This document shows, in pieces, positions 1-7,500 of a DNA stretch of 16,346 bases (positions are counted from its first letter, which is position 1; each line of letters begins with the position of its first letter). The notes under the pieces were generated by a model. The model worked only from the letters and a program-made list of their open reading frames with translations. It made no database searches and was not told the DNA's origin. The position numbers and the translations under genes are program-made. This DNA is from an uncultured Mycoplasmatota bacterium (GTDB lineage: Bacteria > Bacillota_I > Bacilli_A > RF39 > UBA660), in contig CANDHX010000007.1 of assembly GCA_947384645.1 (NCBI GenBank), positions 1 to 16,346 on the forward strand, written 5' to 3'.

Positions 1-23
1 TTAAGATTATTAAGGTGATTACT

Positions 24-1928
24 ATGGCAAAATATGATGAGACATCGATTAAAATACTAGAAGGCTTAGAAGCCGTCCGAAAAAGACCTGGTATGTATAT
101 CGGTTCAACTGATAAAAGAGGATTACACCACTTAATTTGGGAAATAGTAGACAATTCTATAGATGAAATCATAAACGGTTTTGGAGATAAAATTAGAATA
201 GTCATCCACCCCGATAATTCGATTTCCATAACAGATAATGGGCGTGGTGTTCCTATTGGGATGCACGAAAGTGGAAAAAGTACACCAGAAGTAATCTATA
301 CAGTTCTCCATGCCGGCGGAAAATTCGAAGAAGGAAACTACAAAGTATCCGGGGGGCTTCACGGCGTCGGTGCAAGTGTCGTAAATGCTCTATCTAAATG
401 GATGGATGTGACGATTTGCAGAGACGGTAAAATAGTAAATATAAAATTCCAAGACGGCGGTAAAGTAAAAGAAGACCTCCACGAAATAGGTAAGACTAAT
501 AAAACGGGAACAAGCGTTACCTTTATGCCTGATAAAGAAATATTTGGCGATATCAAGTTTAGCTTTACAACTATTTCTGAGCGCATGCAAGAAAGCGCCT
601 TTCTTTTAAAAAATTTAATGGTAGAAATAAAAGACGAAGAAGATGAACTTCACGAAATGTACCATTACGACGACGGTCTCATATCATTCGTTAACTACAT
701 GAATGAAGATAAAAAGCCTTTGCACAAATGCATCAATTTTCAAGGCATTAAAAATAAAATCGAGGTAGATATTGCATTACAATACACGGATTCCTATAGC
801 GAATCCATTCTATCGTTCGTCAACAACGTCAAAACTTCCGACGGCGGTTCTCACGAAGTAGGATTTAAATCTGGGTTAACAAAAGTATTTAACGAATACG
901 CTCGTAACAACGGACTTCTAAAAGCTAAAGAAGCCAATTTTGACGGTTCGGATGTGAGAGAAGGCTTGACAGCAGTCATAAATCTCAAAGTGCCAGAAGA
1001 GATTCTCCAATTTGAAGGACAGACTAAAGGCAAACTGGGAACGCCAGAAGCTAAGAGTGCCGTCGAACAAGTCATTATGGAGCAACTAAAATACTTTTTA
1101 GAAGAAAATAGAGAAGTCGCTTTGTCGATAATAGAAAAAGCATCTAAAAGTAGGGTGGCAAGAGAAGCGGCGAGAAAAGCACGAGAAGAAGCCAGAAACG
1201 GTAAGGGAAATAAAAAAGTCGAAAGAGTACTCAGTGCTAAACTGACTCCTCCTCAATCTAGAAATCCTAAGATAAATGAACTCTTCATCGTCGAAGGGAA
1301 CTCAGCAGGTGGAACAGCTAAAAAAAGTCGTAACCGTAAATTCCAAGGAATTCTTCCCTTGCGTGGAAAGATACTCAATACGGAAAAAGCTACTGTCACA
1401 GACCTTCTAAAAAACGAAGAGATAAATATTATGATACATTGCATAGGAGCTGGGTATGGTCAAGAATTCGATGTCAAAGATATCAACTATGACAAAGTCA
1501 TCATAATGACCGATGCCGACCAAGATGGAGCTCATATTCAATGCTTGCTTTTGACGTTTTTTTATAGGTTCATGAAACCTTTAATCGAAGAAGGACATCT
1601 TTATATAGCTATGCCTCCACTATACAAAGTGGAAGCTCCTAAAAGAGAAGATGTATATTTTTGGACGCCAGAGGAACTAAAAGAGTATACATCAAAAATT
1701 TCCAATTACAAAGTGCAACGATATAAAGGTTTAGGTGAGATGAATCCGATGCCACTATGGGAAACGACGATGAACCCAGAAACTAGAAATCTGATAAGAG
1801 TTAGCATCCAAGATGCTAGTCTTGCCGAGAAAAGGGTGAGCGTCCTAATGGGCGACAACGTCGAACCTCGTAAGGATTGGATAAATGAAAATGTCGAATT
1901 CACATTAGAAGATGCATACGAAATTTAA
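24..1928 (+). CDS. parE: DNA topoisomerase IV subunit B (ParE)
   Basis: ATPase subunit of type IIA topoisomerase IV, which with ParC decatenates daughter chromosomes. Seen from the N-terminus: GHKL ATPase motifs EIVDNSIDE (40-48; catalytic E40, Mg-binding N44), DNGRGVP (71-77) and GGLHGVGASVVNALS (110-124); QTK lysine K335; a Lys/Arg-rich linker (375-400); TOPRIM motifs EGNSAGG (424-430) and DADQDGAHI (497-505); YKGLGEMNP (567-575). ParE rather than GyrB is chosen for the GKSTPEVIYTVLHAGG wording and the ending EPRKDWINENVEFTLE, which closely resembles streptococcal ParE; 634 aa fits either. I start at ATG 24 because AAGGTG (12-17) sits 6 nt upstream; a GTG at 15 would overlap that SD. Oddities: the usual Asp of EGDSAGG is Asn426, and parC does not follow. 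The next gene lies 14 nt downstream with its own SD, suggesting an operon. Confidence 0.93.
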   Translation: MAKYDETSIKILEGLEAVRKRPGMYIGSTDKRGLHHLIWEIVDNSIDEIINGFGDKIRIVIHPDNSISITDNGRGVPIGMHESGKSTPEVIYTVLHAGGKFEEGNYKVSGGLHGVGASVVNALSKWMDVTICRDGKIVNIKFQDGGKVKEDLHEIGKTNKTGTSVTFMPDKEIFGDIKFSFTTISERMQESAFLLKNLMVEIKDEEDELHEMYHYDDGLISFVNYMNEDKKPLHKCINFQGIKNKIEVDIALQYTDSYSESILSFVNNVKTSDGGSHEVGFKSGLTKVFNEYARNNGLLKAKEANFDGSDVREGLTAVINLKVPEEILQFEGQTKGKLGTPEAKSAVEQVIMEQLKYFLEENREVALSIIEKASKSRVAREAARKAREEARNGKGNKKVERVLSAKLTPPQSRNPKINELFIVEGNSAGGTAKKSRNRKFQGILPLRGKILNTEKATVTDLLKNEEINIMIHCIGAGYGQEFDVKDINYDKVIIMTDADQDGAHIQCLLLTFFYRFMKPLIEEGHLYIAMPPLYKVEAPKREDVYFWTPEELKEYTSKISNYKVQRYKGLGEMNPMPLWETTMNPETRNLIRVSIQDASLAEKRVSVLMGDNVEPRKDWINENVEFTLEDAYEI

Positions 1929-1942
1929 GGGAGGTTTTATAA

Positions 1943-2938
1943 ATGTTGAGAAGACTAGAATATTATTTACAAATAAATGGACAAGTTATAGATTTAAAGA
2001 GTTTATTTGGCGAAGACATCCAAGATTTATTAAATCTATGCTTGTTCACATGTCTTTTTGACACAGAAATGAGCCTATTATCGGCTCTTAGAGATCTCAA
2101 TCTAATAGAAAAAATTATAACACCTTCTGAAATACATTTAGTGTCGAAAAGTAAAAAATATAGCGAGGATTACGATGCTAAAGTCGTCGAGAAAGATTAC
2201 CTTTTAAGTAAAGGAATGGTGTTTTTAAACGAATTTAACATAAGAAATTTTTTAGAAATCAATAAAACCAATTGCGAAGCCCTATCGAGTCTTTTTTTGG
2301 ATTATCTAAACGAATTAGAAAGTCTTATAGATATATTTAAAACTAAACTCGACAAAATAAGGCAAGGCTTAGAAGTAAGCGATAGTAAAAAAGTGATTTC
2401 AATCCCGATGTCGTTACAAGACTTTATATATAGAAAAAGTCAAATAGAAAGAATACTTATCATATTGAATTTGTTCCAAAGAGATAGCTATACTTTCGAT
2501 AAAGAATTAGAGCTAGAATACTTAGAAAAAATCGATTGGTTCGTGACGAGAGAGACGAACTATTTGAGAAGAAATAAAAAGACTAAAAACTATAGAGGAC
2601 TGGTTAAATTAGCAATAAAATGTGCGAATTTACAAAAGATGTTTGAAGACTTAATAAAGCCTTGTGGACCTAAAAAATATTCGGATAAAAGATATGCTCT
2701 TTTATTGAGGTTGAAAGAACTGCTTAAAATAGAAGAACAACGCCGACGCATTAAAGCTATGTATCTACCCAAAACTACTAGTGAAGTAGACCCTGATAGC
2801 TTTATGTTTCTAGAAGAGGAAGACTATACTTTGTTGTACTTAGATGAACAAAAGTTCGAAAGAACAGAAGTAGAAGAAGAAAGCGTAGAAGATGCAATTG
2901 CAAATTTGCAAGAACAAAAAAAGAAGTTTGGTAAATAA
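1943..2938 (+). CDS. Uncharacterised 331-aa protein between parE and xer
   Basis: I do not recognise this protein. It begins MLRRLEYYLQ, has no signal peptide or membrane segment, and reads as a soluble, mostly helical, Lys/Glu/Leu-rich protein. A central basic stretch (about residues 195-215, with YLRRNKKTKNYRG) is followed by a helix-rich part with an EEQRRR run (about 267-272). The C-terminal tail is strongly acidic (about 288-325, with LEEEDY and EVEEES) and ends in a short basic patch, KKKFGK. The SD GGGAGG lies 8 nt upstream of ATG and 14 nt separate it from parE. Its stop overlaps the xer start (TAATG), so the two are probably translationally coupled. I compared it by eye with ScpA, which sits near xerD in some Bacillota, but the N-terminus lacks the ScpA FEGPLDLLL-type signature. 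Context suggests, but does not prove, a role near chromosome segregation. Confidence 0.85.
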   Translation: MLRRLEYYLQINGQVIDLKSLFGEDIQDLLNLCLFTCLFDTEMSLLSALRDLNLIEKIITPSEIHLVSKSKKYSEDYDAKVVEKDYLLSKGMVFLNEFNIRNFLEINKTNCEALSSLFLDYLNELESLIDIFKTKLDKIRQGLEVSDSKKVISIPMSLQDFIYRKSQIERILIILNLFQRDSYTFDKELELEYLEKIDWFVTRETNYLRRNKKTKNYRGLVKLAIKCANLQKMFEDLIKPCGPKKYSDKRYALLLRLKELLKIEEQRRRIKAMYLPKTTSEVDPDSFMFLEEEDYTLLYLDEQKFERTEVEEESVEDAIANLQEQKKKFGK

Positions 2939-3840
2939 TGGAAGAAAAAATAGAAGAATTCATAGACTACTTGGCATGTGAAAAAAAATATTCGGAAAAC
3001 ACGAGTGCAAGTTATCAAAAAGATTTAGAAAATTTTAATGTCTACTTAAAAGATACCTTCAAAAACAAAAAGAATGCATACTTAAATCTCGAATATAAAG
3101 ACGTCACCGAATATTTAATCGCCCAAAAAAAGAAGGGACTAAGTCCCTCTACAATCAATAGACACTTGAGCACACTTAGAAGTTTTTATGATTATCTGAT
3201 TAAAAAAGGTACAATAAACAGTTCGCCTTTTAAACTATTAAACGGTCCTAAAAAAGAAAAAAAACTTCCGAACTATTTAAAATATGAAGAATTTAAAGAC
3301 TTACTAGAAGCCTGCGATGATACGGATTTAGGAGTTCGTAATAAGATGATTTTAGAGCTTCTGTTTGCCACAGGATTGCGTGTTTCAGAATTAGTAGACG
3401 TAAAAATCAAAGATATCGACTTCAAAAATCGTGAAATCAAGACTCGTGGTAAAGGAAATAAAATGCGAATCGTCTATTTCAACAAAAAATGCCAAGAGGT
3501 TATGAGCAAATATGTTTTAGAATCAAGACAGCACCTCTTAAATGGCAAACAATCGAAATATTTACTTTTAAACCACCTCGGAAACAATCTGACTAGAAGG
3601 GGAGTAGCCGATATTTTAGAAAAACTGATTAAAAAGAGCAGTATAAAACATAAAATCTCACCACATACCTTAAGACATACTTTTGCTACTCTTCTTTTAA
3701 ACGAAGGAATGGACATAAGAGAAGTTCAAGAATTGTTGGGGCACGCTAGACTATCTACGACAAGTATATACACCCACATATCGAACGAAGAACTGAGAAG
3801 GGTTTACCTAAACAGTCATCCTCGAGCTCACAAAAAGTAG
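2938..3840 (+). CDS. xerC: Tyrosine recombinase, XerC/XerD family
   Basis: Site-specific recombinase of the type that resolves chromosome dimers at dif with its paralogue. The 300 aa match the Xer length of about 295-300. The N-terminal SAM-like core-binding domain covers about 1-90 (GLSPSTINRHLSTLRSFYDYL at 67-87). The catalytic domain carries the full set: R148 in ATGLRVSEL, K172 in TRGKGNK, H243 and R246 in SPHTLRHTFAT, H269 in LLGHARLSTT, and the nucleophile Y278 in IYTHIS. The HPRA near the C-terminus is typical of Xer proteins and argues against a phage or ICE integrase. XerC is favoured over XerD by VQELLGHA and the K-KKLP linker wording, but the paralogue call is soft. Translation is probably coupled to the upstream gene through the TAATG overlap, as no strong separate SD is visible. 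Confidence 0.92.
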   Translation: MEEKIEEFIDYLACEKKYSENTSASYQKDLENFNVYLKDTFKNKKNAYLNLEYKDVTEYLIAQKKKGLSPSTINRHLSTLRSFYDYLIKKGTINSSPFKLLNGPKKEKKLPNYLKYEEFKDLLEACDDTDLGVRNKMILELLFATGLRVSELVDVKIKDIDFKNREIKTRGKGNKMRIVYFNKKCQEVMSKYVLESRQHLLNGKQSKYLLLNHLGNNLTRRGVADILEKLIKKSSIKHKISPHTLRHTFATLLLNEGMDIREVQELLGHARLSTTSIYTHISNEELRRVYLNSHPRAHKK

Positions 3841-3868
3841 TATTTTTAACAAAAATAAGTAAAAATTC

Positions 3869-3897
3869 TTGATAAAGCCGCCGACATATGTTAAGAT
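3869..3897 (+). promoter_or_regulatory. Sigma-A promoter of rplS, extended -10
   Basis: TTGATA (3869-3874) and TAAGAT (3892-3897) are separated by exactly 17 bp, with a TG one base before the -10 (3889-3890). The expected transcription start is near 3904, giving a leader of about 98 nt. The promoter lies just after the xer stop codon, so rplS can be transcribed separately. Confidence 0.8.
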
Positions 3898-3903
3898 AGT
3901 TTT

Positions 3904-4001
3904 GCTCAAAAAATTTTTGGGGCTTGGTGTAATCCGCTTTGAAAAAAATTTTTATCCATATGATTACATGACAATTTATTTATCGAAAGGAGACGTATCA
4001 A
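3904..4001 (+). promoter_or_regulatory. Structured rplS 5' leader, candidate L19 autoregulatory leader
   Basis: The leader contains a perfect 7-bp stem, TGTAATC (3928-3934) with GATTACA (3962-3968), extendable by a G-U pair. Two self-complementary A/T blocks, around 3908-3918 and 3943-3953, can each fold alone or pair with one another, allowing alternative structures. The SD AAAGGAG (3986-3992) lies 9 nt before the ATG. Bacillota often carry an L19 leader RNA upstream of rplS that responds to the L19 protein (Rfam L19_leader). Position and gene context fit that class, but I could not check the covariance model. Class assignment is inference. Confidence 0.5.
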
Positions 4002-4340
4002 ATGAATTTAGTTGATAAAGTCAACCAAAAACACGTAAATCCTAATATTCCTGAATTCAGAACTGGTGACACCGTTCGTGTCAATGTTTGGGTTAAAGAG
4101 GGAAAAAAGGAAAGAATTCAAGCATTTGAAGGACTCGTCGTAGCCAAAAGAGGTGGAAGCATAAGTGCAACTTTCACAGTAAGAAAGAAAAGTGGCTCTG
4201 TCGGAGTATCGAGAACATTCCCAGTAAATAGTCCTGTAATCGACTCGATTGTCGTAGTTAAAAAAGGTATGGTTAGAAGAAAGAAACTTAACTTCTTAAA
4301 GGGAATGAGAAAAGAATACAAAGTAAAAGAGAGAAATTAA
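4002..4340 (+). CDS. rplS: 50S ribosomal protein L19
   Basis: L19 sits at the 30S-50S interface near the aminoacyl-tRNA site. The 112 aa match the family (about 115). Recognisable blocks are FRTGDTVRVNVWVKEGKKERIQAFEG (residues 19-44, described here by its start FRTGDTV and end QAFEG), RGGSISATFTVRK, RTFPVNSPVIDSI and a basic KKGMVRRKKL stretch before the C-terminus. A small departure is Ser where the family usually has Glu in GVGVE-RTFP (here GVSRTFP). rplS is usually last in an rpsP-rimM-trmD-rplS operon. Here it has its own promoter, leader and terminator and stands alone between xer and a surface-protein gene, so it has probably been separated from that operon or is regulated independently. 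Confidence 0.97.
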   Translation: MNLVDKVNQKHVNPNIPEFRTGDTVRVNVWVKEGKKERIQAFEGLVVAKRGGSISATFTVRKKSGSVGVSRTFPVNSPVIDSIVVVKKGMVRRKKLNFLKGMRKEYKVKERN

Positions 4341-4350
4341 ATCTTTTAAA

Positions 4351-4380
4351 ACGCAAGATACATCAATCTTGTGTTTTTTT
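4351..4380 (+). terminator. Rho-independent terminator of rplS
   Basis: ACGCAAGAT (4351-4359), a 6-nt loop, and ATCTTGTGT (4366-4374) form a 9-bp stem with one G-U pair. A run of seven T follows (4374-4380), and A residues precede the stem. Confidence 0.88.
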
Positions 4381-4477
4381 GTTAAAAAATCCATTTTGAC
4401 TTTTTAAAAAAATAAATATTTTTAAGTGAATAGCTAAAAATAATAGAAAAATTAATACTCAAAAAGAAGTCTTCGAG

Positions 4478-4506
4478 TTGACTAAATACTCCTTTAATAG
4501 TAAAAT
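4478..4506 (+). promoter_or_regulatory. Sigma-A promoter of the cohesin/dockerin protein gene
   Basis: TTGACT (4478-4483) and TAAAAT (4501-4506) are separated by exactly 17 bp, among the best -35/-10 pairs in the window. The expected start is near 4513, leaving a 5' UTR of about 56 nt. The spacer contains TACTCCTTT (4487-4495), a perfect 9-nt complement of the SD region AAAGGAGTA (4555-4563). Only a transcript entering from upstream would carry both. Confidence 0.75.
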
Positions 4507-4512
4507 TATATG

Positions 4513-4569
4513 TAGGATAGGTAAGGAAAATAATCTAATGACTTACCTTTACGTAAAGGAGTAGTCCTA
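4513..4569 (+). promoter_or_regulatory. Foldable 5' UTR with competing SD-masking hairpins
   Basis: Three pairings are visible between the probable transcription start and the ATG. AGGTAAG (4519-4525) pairs with CTTACCT (4542-4548), 7 bp around a 16-nt loop. CCTTT (4546-4550) pairs with AAAGG (4555-4559) across an ACGT tetraloop, inside a perfect 14-bp palindrome that contains most of the SD AAAGGAG (4555-4561). TAGGA (4513-4517) pairs with TCCTA (4565-4569), reaching the start codon. The first two share CCT 4546-4548, so forming one weakens the other, as in an anti-SD/anti-anti-SD switch. Switching behaviour is inferred. Confidence 0.5.
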
Positions 4570-7500
4570 TGAAAAGATTGAAACTTCTAATTCTTCTCAT
4601 GTTATTCATACCGCTTAACGTTTTTGCAACTATTAAAAGTGAAATCGTTTTGGAAAATAAAGACCTCTATAGAGGAGATAAATTGACTGTAACTATTAAA
4701 CTGCATCAAGATAGCAACAAAGATTATATCAATGTCATAAAGGGTGTAATCGACTTTGATGAGAGTTTGTTTAAAGGAATAGATGAAGAGTCTATAACGG
4801 TTAAAAATGGTTGGAAAGATTATGTATACAATAAAGATACCCATGCCATCGTACTTATCAACAAATATGGTTCTACCCTAAACGAAGAAGTCATAACCTT
4901 TGAAATGGATTTGAAAGATAAAATCAATCCTGCATCTACTCTAATCGGGTTTAAAGATGCTGTCGTATCGAATAAAGAAGGAGAATATGAACTAGACGAT
5001 AAAGATTCGAATGTTTCTATAAACATTTCTCTAAGTGATTTATCTGGCGGAAAAAATCCGGCTCCTAGTTATGGCAAAGACTTGAAGACATCTCGTGCTC
5101 ACTCATATCACTTATTGATGATAATCGTTTTAGATTTAGTAATAGCGATAATTCTAGTATTGATGTACAATTCCCTAAAGAAAAAATTTGAAGACCCCAA
5201 AAAAAGACGAACTCTAATGTTGGGTCTATGTTTAATAGAAGTCTTAGCTTGTGGAGTAGCTTTTGCTACAGAAGTAAAAAGGGGAGATTTGAATTCAGAT
5301 AAGAAAATCGATTATGAGGATGTCACTCTTTTAGCAAATCACTTAGTAAATGCGAACATGCTATCGAATTTCAAATTTGAAAATGCCGACATGAATAAAG
5401 ACGGTTACATTACAGCAGCTGATTTGGCTATTTTAGTGGACATTTGCACGGAAAAAAAGCCACTCGTTGCCAAACTTTCGAGTACTGAAATAGAAAACAC
5501 GAATTACGAAAAGGGTTCGATGATTGACTTGCGTTTCTTAGCAGAAGTAACCGATGACGAAGAAATAGAATACGTTTTGATAGATGGAAAAAAATATAAA
5601 GTTCAAAAGGTAGAAAACAAGAAAAACGAATACCGAGTAGAACTTGATGCCAAAGAGACTGCCAAAAATTATAAATACAACGTCGAAGAAGTAATACTTT
5701 CTAATGGCAAAACGGCTAAAGTCGATTATGAAACGACGGTTACAGTATTAAAAGATATACCGTCTATTAAAGCTTTCTCCAGTAAAGAAAACCTCTCTTC
5801 TAGTTCAATGAATGTAGCACTTACAATAGAAGATGCCGATAGTGCTTTAACTTCTTCTACTTACGAACTAAAAGATAATAAAGGTAACATAGTTCAAAAT
5901 GGTCGATTGGAAAAAGGCAAGAATGCTCTCAGTTTAAAACTTGCCAATGCAATAAATTATAAATTGGTTATCAAACTTTCTTATGATAGAGGAGGCACTA
6001 AAGAACAATATAAAAGTACGATAGAAGATTCATACGACTTAAAAATAATAACTGATTATCGACTCAAAATAGACAACTTGACTCTAATGCAAAACGACTT
6101 ATATACAGACGAATTAGAAAAATCGTTAGATACCTACTTGGTCTTCACGAGTACAAACGTATCTGGTTATGCTCCTAAAAAGGTCTTAATCGACGGAAAT
6201 GAATACACGACATATAAACTCGGCAATAACAAATATAGAGTAAAAATTCCTAACTCTTTCCTTTCGACTGGAACCCTAAATCTTAAAAAAGTGACCTTGT
6301 CAAATGGTAAAGTAATCCTAGTAGATAACACGATAAACTATAGTTTCCTAAAAGAAAAACCAAAAGTTACACTTCTTTCTAATGAAGAAGACATCTCTAA
6401 AGATACATTGAATGCCAAATTTTCATTAGAAGACACCGATTTGGCATTATCAAAATTGACTGTTAGATTATACGATGAAAATAATTCTCTTCTTAGTGAA
6501 GAACCTATCGATAAAGACAATTTAGATATAAACCTTAAAACTGGTAATACTAGTAAATACACTATCAAAGTATTCGCAGACTACGATAGACTTTCCGGCA
6601 GCAATCATTCATATAGAGATGCTCTCTTATATGAACAAACAATTCCAGCTAAATTGAAAGTTAACTTAGTAAATCATCGAGTAGATAATAAATACCCAGA
6701 AAAAAATAGTATCATAAATCTCTTGTACGAATTAAATTCTAACTACAAAGTCAATGTCAAAAACTTTATAATCGATAACATAATATATGACGTTTCTAAA
6801 ACTTCTTTAGATACTTATAGAGTAGAACTGGACTCTAAAGATACTTCGGGTGTTAAGACCTTCAATACCCAAAAAGTCATCTTCGATAACGGAATGGAAT
6901 ACGACCTAGATGAGAATATTTCAGTCGACGTCTTAAAAGATTACCCAGCTTTAGAAAAATTCTCTATAAAAGAAAACCGAGAAGAAAGAAAGCTCGAGAT
7001 AAATTTCGATATCTTCGATAGAGAAGAAACACTAGACAAAGGACGCATAGTTCTAAGAGATAAAACTACTGATGAAATAAAGGATGAACAAAACATTATC
7101 CAAGGTAAAAACACAGTAGAATTTACTCTAGAAAATGCCGTTAAATATAACATCGAACTTCTAATAGACGTAACACTCGATTCAGAAACTCTCGAAGAAG
7201 AATCTCCAAACAAAAAGAAGGATTACAAGCTATATGAAGTAGAGTATATGATTGTCACGGATTATAAATTAGAAGTTAAGTCGATTGAAGCAATCAAGGA
7301 AGGAAAGGTTACAAACTATTTCAAGAAGAGTGAACCTATCAAATTCCAAATAGAAGAAACTCACCTGACAGATTATGTTCCTATAAAAGTTAAAGTCGAC
7401 GGTTTAGAATACGATTTATCTCTCGAAAATGACAAATATACATTTACAATGGAAGGCTTTGAAAATTCAGGCGTTAAAACACTAAAATTTGAAAGTTTAA

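Noticed and set aside
24..1928. GyrB instead of ParE
   Set aside because: Motifs are shared, but the GKSTPEVIYTVLHAGG block and the C-terminal ending follow ParE wording. GyrB would remain possible only if the genome had a single GyrB/ParE.
2938..3840. Phage or conjugative-element integrase
   Set aside because: Length, HPRA ending, absence of neighbouring excisionase or phage genes, and coupling to a housekeeping cluster favour a chromosomal Xer recombinase.
3841..3857. TATTTTT-aac-AAAAATA hairpin after xer as a terminator
   Set aside because: The stem is entirely A/T with no following T-run, and the rplS promoter begins 12 bp later; too weak to call.
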